DNA of 30,725 nt. Source: Sphingomonadales bacterium UBA2369. Its GTDB lineage: Bacteria > Pseudomonadota > Alphaproteobacteria > Sphingomonadales > Sphingomonadaceae. Positions 15,208 to 23,406 of this stretch are shown here, in pieces. A program made the translations under genes and the position numbers. The stretch lies in NCBI GenBank assembly GCA_002344055.1, contig DDTH01000011.1:205021-235745 (forward strand), written 5' to 3'. The first letter of the stretch is position 1. Each line of letters opens with the position of its first letter. A model generated the notes under the pieces. That model was given only the letters and a program-made list of their open reading frames with translations, ran no database searches and had not been told where the DNA came from.

Positions 15208-16140
15208 CTAGCGCGGTGCGGCAGCGCGGCGGAGGCGGTCGTTGATGGCGACACCGAGACCGTTCTCCGGAATCGGCGCGACGGCGATGCGGGCGAAGGG
15301 CTTGCGGTCAGCCTGGTGGAGCAGCTCGAACAGGTTCGCCGCTGCCTCCAGCAAGTCGCGGCCGGGGCTGAGCGAGACTTGGCCGGCGACCGGGCCGAAG
15401 CCAATCAGCCATTCGTCCGGATCGGCGTGGAGCACGTTGAGGCGAAGTGATTTTGCCGGGGCGTAGTGGCTGGCGAGCTGGCCGGGCGCCTCTATCTCTC
15501 CGGTACCGCAATCGATCACGGCGCCAAGCTCGTCGGCATTGAACGGACCGGGGCGGAGCAGTCGAACCTTTTCCTCTTCCACCGCCACGATGGTGGATTC
15601 CAGACCGTGCGCGGTCGCGCCGCCGTCGAGGATCAAAGGGATGCGTCCGCCGAGGCTGGCCAGTACATGCGCCGCGCGGGTAGGGCTGATCGCGCCGCTG
15701 GCATTGGCCGACGGCGCGGCGAGGGGAACGCCCGAGGCCGCAAGCACGGCGCGCATCACCGGATGGGCGGGAACCCGCAGCGCGACGGTTTCCAGCCCGG
15801 CCGTGACCAGACCGGACACGCGGCGGTCGTCGCGCAATGGCAGCACCATGGTCAGCGGTCCCGGCCAGTAGCGCTTCGCGAGCGCCCGCGCGCGATCGGT
15901 GAAGACAGCGATCTGCTCCGCCGCTGCAAGGTCAAGCACGTGCACGATCAGCGGATTGAAGCTCGGCCGCCCCTTGGCGGCATAGATGCGCGCGACCGCC
16001 CCGCCGTTCGTCGCGTCAGCGGCGAGACCATAGACCGTCTCGGTCGGCACGGCGACCGGCTGGCCCGCGCCGATCAGGCGCGCTGCCTCGGCGATGCCAT
16101 CTGCGTCTGCCGGCAGGATGCGGGTCTCTGGCGCGCTCAC
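15208..16140 (-). CDS. L-threonylcarbamoyladenylate synthase (Sua5/TsaC type)
   Basis: A 310-residue cytoplasmic enzyme making threonylcarbamoyl-AMP from threonine, bicarbonate and ATP for the t6A37 modification of ANN-decoding tRNAs. The YrdC domain fills about residues 10-195, with VPTETVYGLAADA, KGRPSFNPLIVHV, the TMVLP segment and PLAAPSANASG. The C-terminal Sua5 domain (about 215-305, beginning PGQLASHYAPA) distinguishes this long Sua5 form from short TsaC/YrdC. The threonine synthase gene nearby is on the same strand, though separated by a small peptide gene. Its start is 52 bp from the divergent acyl-CoA dehydrogenase start, so the two promoters must be in that gap. Confidence 0.94.
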   Translation of the reverse strand: MSAPETRILPADADGIAEAARLIGAGQPVAVPTETVYGLAADATNGGAVARIYAAKGRPSFNPLIVHVLDLAAAEQIAVFTDRARALAKRYWPGPLTMVLPLRDDRRVSGLVTAGLETVALRVPAHPVMRAVLAASGVPLAAPSANASGAISPTRAAHVLASLGGRIPLILDGGATAHGLESTIVAVEEEKVRLLRPGPFNADELGAVIDCGTGEIEAPGQLASHYAPAKSLRLNVLHADPDEWLIGFGPVAGQVSLSPGRDLLEAAANLFELLHQADRKPFARIAVAPIPENGLGVAINDRLRRAAAPR

Positions 16141-16192
16141 CGCTCCGCGCTATAGCTGGGCAATATTTCACGCAACCGCAGGCGAGACCCCG

Positions 16193-17887
16193 ATGCCCTA
16201 CACGCCCCCGATCGAGGAACAGAAGTTCGTCCTGCGCCACGTGGTGGGGATCGAGGAACTGGGGGGCGGCAATGCCTTTCCGGACGCGACGCTGGATACG
16301 GTCGATGCGATCGTCGAGGGCGCGGGCGATTTCGCGGCCGGGGAATGGGCGCCGCTGAACCGGACCGGCGATACGGTCGGGGCGAAATGGTCGGCGGATG
16401 GCGTGACCATGCCGGAGGGGTTCCACGCCGCCTATCGCGCCTATGTGGAGGGCGGCTGGGGCGCGATCGCGGCGCCGGCCAGCCATGGCGGGATGGGCCT
16501 GCCGCAGGTGCTGGCGACGGTGGTGCTGGAGGATCTGGGCTCGGCGAATATGGGCTTTTCGCTCTGCCCGATGCTGAGCGCCGGGGCGATCGAGGCGCTG
16601 AAGCATCATGGCACGGCCGAACAGCAGGATCGCTGGCTGCCGAAGCTGATCAGCGGCGAATGGACCGGGACGATGAACCTGACCGAGCCGCAGGCGGGGT
16701 CGGACGTCGGCGCGCTGAAGAGCCGGGCCGAGCCGATCGGCAACGGGCTGTACCGGATCAAGGGCCAGAAGATCTTCATCACCTATGGCGATCATGACCT
16801 GACCGACAATATCGTCCATCTCGTGCTCGCCCGGCTGCCCGATGCGCCGCCGGGGACGAAGGGGATTTCGCTTTTTCTGGTGCCGAAGGTGCGCGCGGAC
16901 GGCGCGGCCAACGACGCGCGCTGCGTGTCGATCGAGCATAAGCTCGGCATCCACGCCTCGCCGACCTGCGTGATGGCGTTCGGCGACAATGACGATTGCG
17001 AGGGTGAGCTGATCGGCCGTGAGGGCGGCGGCATGGCGGCGATGTTCACGATGATGAACAATGCGCGCATGAATGTCGGCCTGCAGGGCGTCTCCATCGC
17101 CGAGGCCGCGACCCAGCAGGCGGTGGATTATGCCCGCACCCGCATCCAGGGCAGCCGCGAGGGCAAGCCCGCCGCGATCATCGAATTCCCCGACCTGCGA
17201 CGGATGCTGCTGCGGATGAAGGCGCTGACCCAGGGCGCGCGGGCGCTGACCTATTATATGGCCGGCCAGGTGGACCGGGCGAGCCTGGGCGACGAGACTG
17301 CCGCGGCGCGGGCGCAATTGCTGACGCCTTTGGTGAAGGCGTGGGGCACCGACGTGGGCTGCGAAGTCGCGAGCCTGGGCGTGCAGATTCACGGCGGCAT
17401 GGGCTTCATCGAGGAGACCGGCGCGGCGCAATATTATCGCGATGCGCGGATCGCACCGATTTACGAAGGCACGAATGGCATTCAGGCGGCCGATCTGGTC
17501 GGGCGCAAGCTGGGATTGCAGGGCGGCGAGCCATTGCGCAGCCTGCTCGCCGACATCCGCGCAAAGGCGAGCATGGAGATCGGCGCGCTGGTCGATGTGA
17601 TCGAAGAGGTGGCGGCGTGGATGGACGGTGCGAGCGGGGACGACCGGCTTGCCGGTTCCTATCCTTTGCTCACCATGTTGTCGGTGGCGACGGCCGGCTG
17701 GCTGCTGGACCGGCAGGCGGCGGCAATCGAAGCGAGCGATGCGAGTCCGGAATTTCGCGCCGCCAAGGTTGCGGCCGCAGCCTATCTGCGAACCGTGGTG
17801 GCAGGTGAGGCAGCGGGGCTGAAAGCCGCTGCGACGATGGGCGACGGCCTCGCGAGAGCGCTATCCGTCGAAACCTTCGCCGCCTAG
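16193..17887 (+). CDS. Acyl-CoA dehydrogenase, long form
   Basis: A 564-residue FAD-dependent enzyme introducing the 2,3-double bond in acyl-CoA thioesters. The flavin- and substrate-binding segment TMNLTEPQAGSDVGALKS and the following KGQKIFITYGDHDL are diagnostic. The catalytic base is predicted to be E425 in PIYEGTNGIQ, preceded by YRDARI. The extra C-terminal domain of about 130 residues puts it with the long acyl-CoA dehydrogenases (about 570-600) that often serve long-chain or aromatic-acid degradation. The ATG at 16193 is preferred over 16094 because that longer form overlaps the divergent Sua5 gene and adds no conserved sequence. Its stop overlaps the convergent gene by 4 bp. Chain-length preference is not readable. 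Confidence 0.94.
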   Translation: MPYTPPIEEQKFVLRHVVGIEELGGGNAFPDATLDTVDAIVEGAGDFAAGEWAPLNRTGDTVGAKWSADGVTMPEGFHAAYRAYVEGGWGAIAAPASHGGMGLPQVLATVVLEDLGSANMGFSLCPMLSAGAIEALKHHGTAEQQDRWLPKLISGEWTGTMNLTEPQAGSDVGALKSRAEPIGNGLYRIKGQKIFITYGDHDLTDNIVHLVLARLPDAPPGTKGISLFLVPKVRADGAANDARCVSIEHKLGIHASPTCVMAFGDNDDCEGELIGREGGGMAAMFTMMNNARMNVGLQGVSIAEAATQQAVDYARTRIQGSREGKPAAIIEFPDLRRMLLRMKALTQGARALTYYMAGQVDRASLGDETAAARAQLLTPLVKAWGTDVGCEVASLGVQIHGGMGFIEETGAAQYYRDARIAPIYEGTNGIQAADLVGRKLGLQGGEPLRSLLADIRAKASMEIGALVDVIEEVAAWMDGASGDDRLAGSYPLLTMLSVATAGWLLDRQAAAIEASDASPEFRAAKVAAAAYLRTVVAGEAAGLKAAATMGDGLARALSVETFAA

Positions 17888-18324
17888 AAGTTCGCCTGAC
17901 CCGGCGCCGGTGCCGGCTGCGGCCTGGCGCGCTGGTAGAGCCAGCCGAACAGGAAGCTCAGGATCGCCAGCGGGCCGTGCAGCAGCAGGTTGTTGCCGTA
18001 GAGCGGCGCGGCGCCGAACAGTTCGTCGGTCAGCGGGATCGTGCCCATCGCGGTGAGCGCGAGGAAGATGAAGCCGGCGAAGCGGGCGAAGATCACCGCC
18101 CGGCCCAGCTTCGCGCCGGCGATCAGACCCCACAAGCCCATCGCCGCGTGAATGCCGGCGAGCACAGGGCTGGACGGAAACACGCCGAACAATTGCGGTC
18201 CGCCCACGCCCGCCGCCACGCGCAGAGGGTCGGTCTCGGCCGGGGTCAGGGGCGGCACGAAGCCGCATATGCCGAAGACCAGCAGGATGACGCTGACGAT
18301 ATAGGCGAAGGGGCGCGGGTCCAT
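17884..18324 (-). CDS. DUF4383-like four-helix membrane protein
   Basis: A 146-residue inner-membrane protein with four predicted helices: residues about 7-26, 56-75, 80-98 and 109-128. The pattern of GFVPPLTP after the first helix, LFGVFPSSPVLAGIHAAMGLWGL in the middle and NNLLLHGPLAILSFLFGW near the end matches the DUF4383 family, whose function is unknown. The C-terminal tail is Pro/Ala rich and soluble. The gene ends inside the last codons of the convergent acyl-CoA dehydrogenase gene and lies downstream of the GGDEF/EAL gene with a 38-bp gap on the same strand, so the two could share a transcript. Confidence 0.72.
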   Translation of the reverse strand: MDPRPFAYIVSVILLVFGICGFVPPLTPAETDPLRVAAGVGGPQLFGVFPSSPVLAGIHAAMGLWGLIAGAKLGRAVIFARFAGFIFLALTAMGTIPLTDELFGAAPLYGNNLLLHGPLAILSFLFGWLYQRARPQPAPAPGQANF

Positions 18325-18362
18325 CGCCCTGCGTGATGCCCCGGTTGGGGCGCGGCGACAAG

Positions 18363-19901
18363 TCAGGCGGCGTCGCTGATCCGGGCCGCCTCGGTCTTGG
18401 CGAAAAAGGCGTCGAGCTGGTCGATCGGCATCGGCCAGGCATAATGATAGCCCTGCAGCGCGTCGCAGCCGGCTTCGAGCGCGATCTGCTCCTCATCCTC
18501 GGTCGAGATGCCTTCGGCCACCACTTCCAGATCCATGGCGTGGCCCAGGGTCACCGCGGCACGGACCATGGCGATGCTGCGGTCGCGCGCGGCCGCGTCG
18601 ATGAAGCTGCGGTCGAGCTTGATCTTGTCGATGCCATTACCGCGCAGGCAGTTGAGCGACGAATAACCGGTGCCGAAATCGTCGAGGCAGAAGCGGAAGC
18701 CCGCCGCGCGCAATTGCTCGATCGCGGGCGCGCACAGCGTGCCATGGTCGATGAACAGGCTTTCGGTGATTTCCAGCTCGATCTGGCCGCAGGCGACGCC
18801 CTCGCCCTCGACCAGCGCCTTCAGGTTCGCGGCGAAATCCGGCGCGCGGAACTGGATCGGCGACAGATTGATCGCGACCGGGATGTCCGGCCAGCGCCGC
18901 GCCGCCGCGCAGGCATCGCGCACGACCATCGTGCCAAGTTCCTCCATCAGCCCGCATTCCTCGGCGATCGGAATGATTTCCATCGGCGGCACCGGACCGA
19001 GCGCCGGCTGGGTCCAGCGCATCAGCCCCTCGACGCCGACGACTTCGCCGCGCGCGCCGATCACCGGCTGGAAATGGAGGTGCGGACCCGTGCCGCGCTC
19101 GAGCTCGAGCCGCAGCCCCGCCTCGATCTGGTCGCGGCGCTTCACGTCGGCATCCATCGCCTCGGTGAACAGGCGGTAGCAATCGCGGCCGGCCGCCTTG
19201 GCACGGTACATGGTGATATCGGCCTGGCGGAGGAGTTCGGTGGTGGTGCTGCCGGTTTCGCTGGCGAAGACGGCGCCGATGCTGACGCCGATCCGCGCCT
19301 CGCGCTCGCCAAGCTGGAACGGCTCGCGGATCGTCTCGATGATCCGGTCGCACAGGCGCCGCACGTCGGCCTCGCCCTTGGGGTGCGCCTGCACGATCGC
19401 GAATTCGTCGCCGCCGATGCGCGCGACCGTATCGGTGTCGCGCAGCAGGGCCTGCAGGCGGGTGCCGACCTGGCGCACCAGTTCGTCGCCGGCCGGGTGG
19501 CCGAGCGTATCGTTGACCTGTTTGAAATGGTCGAGATCGAGCATCAGCAAGGCGACCTGCTCGTTCGAGCGGCGGTGGCGATGCAGGGCCTGCTCCAGCC
19601 GATCCTCCAGCAAGGCGCGATTCGCCAGGCCGGTGAGGCCGTCGTGGAGCGCCTGATGCTGGGCAAGCGCTTCGCGCGCTTCAAGCTCGGAGACCAGCTG
19701 CGCGATCGACCTGAACAGCAATGACATGACGAGGATGACCGCGACGGTGGAGGTCAGCGCGATCGGCCAGATCGAGGCGAACAAATGTCCCTCGGGCCCG
19801 CCGGCGCGATGCGCCAGCATGACCATGGCAAAGTTCGTCAGGACGAGGGTCGCCACCGCCGCGGAAACAATCGGCGGGCCAACCCGGCGCGAATAATCCA
19901 A
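18363..19901 (-). CDS. Membrane-bound GGDEF/EAL c-di-GMP protein
   Basis: A protein of about 512 residues with two N-terminal membrane helices, a diguanylate cyclase domain and a phosphodiesterase domain. The GGDEF motif is intact (about 163-167), with the RxxD inhibitory I-site five residues upstream, so it should make c-di-GMP and be feedback-inhibited. The EAL domain has EGL (about 291-293) in place of EAL but keeps the metal and catalytic positions: N345, E377, DDFGTG at 407-412, K428 and the AEG glutamate, so hydrolysis remains possible. No ATG is available. I choose the TTG at 19901 because GGAGG lies 5 nt upstream (19907-19911); a TTG at 19988 with AGG upstream would add 29 residues and overlap the previous gene. 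Confidence 0.85.
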   Translation of the reverse strand: MDYSRRVGPPIVSAAVATLVLTNFAMVMLAHRAGGPEGHLFASIWPIALTSTVAVILVMSLLFRSIAQLVSELEAREALAQHQALHDGLTGLANRALLEDRLEQALHRHRRSNEQVALLMLDLDHFKQVNDTLGHPAGDELVRQVGTRLQALLRDTDTVARIGGDEFAIVQAHPKGEADVRRLCDRIIETIREPFQLGEREARIGVSIGAVFASETGSTTTELLRQADITMYRAKAAGRDCYRLFTEAMDADVKRRDQIEAGLRLELERGTGPHLHFQPVIGARGEVVGVEGLMRWTQPALGPVPPMEIIPIAEECGLMEELGTMVVRDACAAARRWPDIPVAINLSPIQFRAPDFAANLKALVEGEGVACGQIELEITESLFIDHGTLCAPAIEQLRAAGFRFCLDDFGTGYSSLNCLRGNGIDKIKLDRSFIDAAARDRSIAMVRAAVTLGHAMDLEVVAEGISTEDEEQIALEAGCDALQGYHYAWPMPIDQLDAFFAKTEAARISDAA

Positions 19902-19968
19902 CCGATCCTCCAAATCGAAGACCGGCGTGTTTACGCGCGCGCGAGTTAAGAAATGTTCAGCGCCGACT

Positions 19969-20727
19969 TCATTTCGATGTTCTTGCAATCAAACCTATCG
20001 CCCCGGCGGGTGCGCGCACCTTCGCGCCATTGATGACGAACAGATAGACGGGACGTCCTCCCGCCGCCCATTGCCTCGCGCTGGCAGCCCAGGCATCGAG
20101 TTCCACCGGCGCATAGCCTTCCGGCTCCTCCTCGCGCGCCGCCTTCAGCCGGGCGTAGACGAAGGGCGCAGCAGGGTCGGGATCGCTGACGCCCTCGCCC
20201 TCATCGACGAGACAGACCGCCACGCCGGCATCGCGGCAGAGCGCGGCGAAGCGCTCGTCGCGGAAGCTCTCATGGCTCGCCTCGATCGCATGGCGCAGGA
20301 CAATGCCGTCCTGCTCCTTCGGCAGAAGGGCCAGGAAGGCGGCAATCTCTTGCGCGTCGAATTTCTTGGTGGCGGCGAGCTGCCAGAGGAGCGGGCCGAG
20401 CTTGCCGCCGAGCCGCGTCAGCCCCTGACCGCAGAAGCGCTCGACCGACTCCCCCGCTTCGCCCAGATCCCTGCGGTTGGTGCAGAAGCGCGACCCTTTC
20501 AATGCGAAGACGAAGCCGTCCGGCACCTCCGCGGCCCAGCGCTCGAACAATTCCGGCCGCTGCAATTTGTAGAAGGTCGCGTTGATCTCGATCGCCGTCA
20601 GCTGGCGCGAGGCGAAGTGAAGCTGCTTCGTCTTGGCCAGGCCCTGCGGGTAGAAAGTGCCGCGCCAGGGATCATAGTCCCAGCCGCCAATGCCGATATG
20701 GATGGGACCGTTTTGCATCCGGCACAT
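19969..20727 (-). CDS. DUF72 domain protein, YecE-like
   Basis: A 252-residue soluble TIM-barrel-like protein of the DUF72/YecE family. The diagnostic opening IHIGIGGWDYDPWRGTFYP is followed by EINATFYKLQRPE, FALKGSRFCTNRRDL, the LGPLLWQL segment, and the late FVYARLKA strand. The biochemical function of the family is not established, although the fold resembles sugar-phosphate isomerases. It starts at 20727, with an in-frame ATG at 20718 as alternative; neither has a good Shine-Dalgarno. It is divergent from the LysR-type gene, with only 19 bp between the two starts, so the regulator is well placed to control it and itself. It lies upstream of the GGDEF/EAL gene. Confidence 0.92.
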   Translation of the reverse strand: MCRMQNGPIHIGIGGWDYDPWRGTFYPQGLAKTKQLHFASRQLTAIEINATFYKLQRPELFERWAAEVPDGFVFALKGSRFCTNRRDLGEAGESVERFCGQGLTRLGGKLGPLLWQLAATKKFDAQEIAAFLALLPKEQDGIVLRHAIEASHESFRDERFAALCRDAGVAVCLVDEGEGVSDPDPAAPFVYARLKAAREEEPEGYAPVELDAWAASARQWAAGGRPVYLFVINGAKVRAPAGAIGLIARTSK

Positions 20728-20746
20728 TTAGCCGCATAACGCCGCC

Positions 20747-21844
20747 ATGACACCAAAGTCGTTCGACCTCGACCATCTGCGCGCGCTTGCCGCGACGGTG
20801 CGGCATGGCGATCTGGGCATGGCCTCGGTCGAGACGGGACTGCCGCAGAGCGGAATCATCCAGGCGATCGCGCGGCTGGAGGCGCTGACCGGGCACAATC
20901 TGATGTCGCGCGAGGCGGGCGTGACCGCGCCGAGCGATGCGGGCGTGCTGCTGGCGGCGCGGGCGGAGGCGGCGGTGGCGGCTTTGGCCGACGACCGCGA
21001 GGTGACGATGACGCATGTCGCGGCGCTGGTCGCACTCGCGGAAGGCGACATTCAGGCGCGCGGCGCGGTGGCGCAGCTTGAGCAACTGGTCGGCGTAAGC
21101 CTGGCCGACGGCGCGGCGCTCAACAAAGCGGGCGCGCGGCTGGCCGGGGCCTGCCGGTTGGCCATGGGGGAATTGCAGGCCGGGCTGGACGAACTGGCGG
21201 TGCTGGCCGGGCGCGATCAGGGGAGTGTGCGCGTCGCCGCCCATCCCTCGGCGCTGGCGCGGCTGCTGCCCGAGGCGATGACCCGCTTCATCGCCGAGCA
21301 CCGGCCGGTGGTGCTGGACGCGCAACCGCTCGGCGCGGATGCAGCGGAACGGCTGGCCGACGGCCGTGTGGACATGATCGTCACGCTCGACGGACCACAA
21401 CTCGGCGCGTTCGAGCGGACGGCGCTGACCGGCGACCCGCTCGTCATTGCGGGCCGCGCCGGTCACGCGCTCGCCGGGGGCGGCCTGCCCGGACTCGTGC
21501 GCCTGGCGTCGGAAAACTGGGTCCTGCCGCCGCCGGGCAGCGAGGAGCGGGCGGCATTCGAGGATATCTTCATCGCCGGCGGCATCTATCCGCCCACGCC
21601 CGGCATCACCTGCCCCGATGGCGCCAGCGCGCTCGACCTGGCCGAGCGCGCCAATCTGCTCACTCTGGTCAGCAAGGCACTTGTCGCCGCATCCGGCGGG
21701 CGGATGGCGGCGATCGGCGGGGCGCTGGCGGAGCGGCGCATGCTCGTGGTGGCCACAAGGCGCGACTGGGCGCCGACGCCGGCGCAGGCCACCTTCATCG
21801 ACGAATTGCGGACGGCCGCCGCGGCGGAGTGGATGTCCTTCTGA
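20747..21844 (+). CDS. LysR-type transcriptional regulator with a degenerate second HTH
   Basis: A 365-residue regulator, longer than the usual 300. Residues about 8-66 are a LysR winged helix (LDHLRALAATVRHGD, LPQSGIIQAIARLEALTGHNL). Residues about 89-147 read as a second copy: THVAALVALAEGD, then AVAQLEQLVGVSLA, a KAGARL segment and a linker helix, but shortened by about 11 residues where the recognition helix should be. The effector-binding domain follows (about 159-360) from GSVRVAAHPSALARLLPEAM. The extra block accounts for the length difference. The effector is unknown. It is divergent from the DUF72 gene (19-bp gap), the classic LysR layout, and gshA follows 67 bp downstream on the same strand. 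Confidence 0.86.
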   Translation: MTPKSFDLDHLRALAATVRHGDLGMASVETGLPQSGIIQAIARLEALTGHNLMSREAGVTAPSDAGVLLAARAEAAVAALADDREVTMTHVAALVALAEGDIQARGAVAQLEQLVGVSLADGAALNKAGARLAGACRLAMGELQAGLDELAVLAGRDQGSVRVAAHPSALARLLPEAMTRFIAEHRPVVLDAQPLGADAAERLADGRVDMIVTLDGPQLGAFERTALTGDPLVIAGRAGHALAGGGLPGLVRLASENWVLPPPGSEERAAFEDIFIAGGIYPPTPGITCPDGASALDLAERANLLTLVSKALVAASGGRMAAIGGALAERRMLVVATRRDWAPTPAQATFIDELRTAAAAEWMSF

Positions 21845-21911
21845 CGCGGCAAAAGGTTGCGTGTCGAAACCGGCTGGCGGGGCGTTCGCAGCGGGTCTAG
21901 AGGCCCGAGCC

Positions 21912-23285
21912 ATGACCACGCGTACCGAGAGCGGCAAGGCCGATCCGACCATAGAGAGCCGCGACGATCTGCTCGCCGTCTTTGCCTCCGGCGAGAAGCC
22001 GGCGGAGCGCTGGCGGATCGGCACCGAGCATGAGAAATTCGTCTATCGCACCGCCGACTTCGCGGCGCCTTCTTATGACGAGCCGGGCGGCATCCGCGAC
22101 CTGCTGGATGGCCTGACCCGCTTCGGCTGGACGCCTGTGGTCGAGGGCGGGAATGTGATCGCGCTGACCGGCAAGGACGGCGCGATCAGTCTGGAGCCGG
22201 CGGGGCAGCTCGAACTGTCCGGCGCGCCGCTCGACAATCTGCACGAGACCTGTTCGGAGGCGGCGCGGCACCTCGCGCAGGTGAAACAGGTCGGCGACGA
22301 ACTCGGCCTGGGCTTCCTCGGCCTCGGCATGTGGCCGGACAAGACCCGCGCCGAGCTGCCGGTCATGCCCAAGGGCCGCTACAAGATCATGCTGAACTAT
22401 ATGCCGAAGGTCGGCTCGCTCGGCCTCGACATGATGCTGCGCACCTGCACGATCCAGGTGAATCTGGATTACGCATCCGAAGCCGACATGGCGCAGAAAT
22501 TCCGCGTCGGCCTCGCGCTGCAGCCCCTCGCCACCGCCTTGTTCGCCAGTTCGCCCTTCACCGAAGGCAAGCCGAACGGCTTCAAGAGCTTCCGCAGCCA
22601 TATCTGGTCCGACACCGACCCGGACCGCACCGGCATGCTGCCCTTCGTGTTCGAGGATGGCTTCGGCTACGAACGCTATCTCGATTATGCGCTCGACGTG
22701 CCGATGTATTTCGTCTTCCGCGACGGGAAGTATATCGACGTCGCCGGCCGCTCTTTCCGCGATTTCCTGGATGGGCGCCTGCCCGAACTGCCGGGCGAAA
22801 AGCCCCGCGTCGCGGATTTCACCGATCACCTGTCCACCATCTTCCCCGAAGTGCGGCTGAAGAGCTTCCTGGAGATGCGCGGCGCGGATGGCGGAAAATG
22901 GGCGCGGATCTGCGCCCTTCCCGCTCTTTGGGTCGGCCTGCTCTATGACGGCGCCACGCGCGACGCGGCGTGGGACGAAGTGAAAAATTGGTCCCTGGCC
23001 GAGCGGCAGGCGCTGCGCGATGCGGTGCCGCGCGAAGGGCTGGCGGCGAAGGTGCCCGGCGGCGAGGACCTTCGCACCTTCGGCAAGCGCATCATCGACC
23101 TGGCCGAAGCGGGCCTGGCCAAACGCGGCCGGCTGAACGGCGCGGGCGACAGCGAAGCGGGTTTTCTCGTACCGTTGCGCGAAGTCCTCACTTCCGGGGA
23201 ATCCCCAGCGGACCGCATGCTGCGCCGCTATGCCGGCGAATGGTCGGGCGACGTGTCGGCGGTCTATGACGAGGAATCTTTCTGA
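21912..23285 (+). CDS. gshA: Glutamate-cysteine ligase, plant/alphaproteobacterial type
   Basis: A 457-residue cytosolic enzyme making gamma-glutamylcysteine from glutamate, cysteine and ATP, the first step of glutathione synthesis. RIGTEHEKFVY, the EPAGQLELSGAPLDNLHETC segment, KGRYKIMLNYMPKVGSLGLDMMLRTCTIQVNLDY, SSPFTEGKPNGFKSFRS and FLEMRGADGG are hallmarks of the class related to plant GSH1 rather than E. coli GshA. Its length agrees with that class. The ATG at 21912 is chosen because the preceding in-frame region is a shadow of the LysR gene. gshB is not in the window. It lies 67 bp after a LysR-type gene, which could regulate it, but that is only inference. Confidence 0.95.
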   Translation: MTTRTESGKADPTIESRDDLLAVFASGEKPAERWRIGTEHEKFVYRTADFAAPSYDEPGGIRDLLDGLTRFGWTPVVEGGNVIALTGKDGAISLEPAGQLELSGAPLDNLHETCSEAARHLAQVKQVGDELGLGFLGLGMWPDKTRAELPVMPKGRYKIMLNYMPKVGSLGLDMMLRTCTIQVNLDYASEADMAQKFRVGLALQPLATALFASSPFTEGKPNGFKSFRSHIWSDTDPDRTGMLPFVFEDGFGYERYLDYALDVPMYFVFRDGKYIDVAGRSFRDFLDGRLPELPGEKPRVADFTDHLSTIFPEVRLKSFLEMRGADGGKWARICALPALWVGLLYDGATRDAAWDEVKNWSLAERQALRDAVPREGLAAKVPGGEDLRTFGKRIIDLAEAGLAKRGRLNGAGDSEAGFLVPLREVLTSGESPADRMLRRYAGEWSGDVSAVYDEESF

Positions 23286-23290
23286 TGCAT

Positions 23291-23324
23291 TTCATCGCTG
23301 CTCATGCACGGTTCATCGCATGAG
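23291..23324. promoter_or_regulatory. Direct and inverted repeats in gap before secreted protein gene
   Basis: ttcatcgc occurs twice, at 23291-23298 and 23312-23319, exactly 21 bp apart, or two DNA turns. Overlapping this, ctcatgc (23301-23307) and gcatgag (23318-23324) are inverted. The site lies in the 121-bp gap after gshA, about 85-115 bp before the next ATG. Either an operator for the downstream gene or the end of the gshA transcript is possible. Confidence 0.35.
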
Positions 23325-23406
23325 TCGCTTATGCGGCGAACCAGACACCGCATCGCCTGGCGCGTGCCAAAGCGGTTGAGTTCGGTGAAACGGTGGGGAG
23401 GACATC

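Noticed and set aside
19902..19988. N-terminal extension of the GGDEF/EAL protein from a TTG at 19988
   Set aside because: Possible, but the TTG at 19901 has a better placed GGAGG and avoids overlap with the DUF72 gene; the added 29 residues look neither hydrophobic nor domain-like.
23284..23322. 12-codon ORF starting inside the gshA stop (TGATG), MHFIAAHARFIA
   Set aside because: No hydrophobic, leader-peptide or conserved pattern and no stacked regulatory codons; probably chance.
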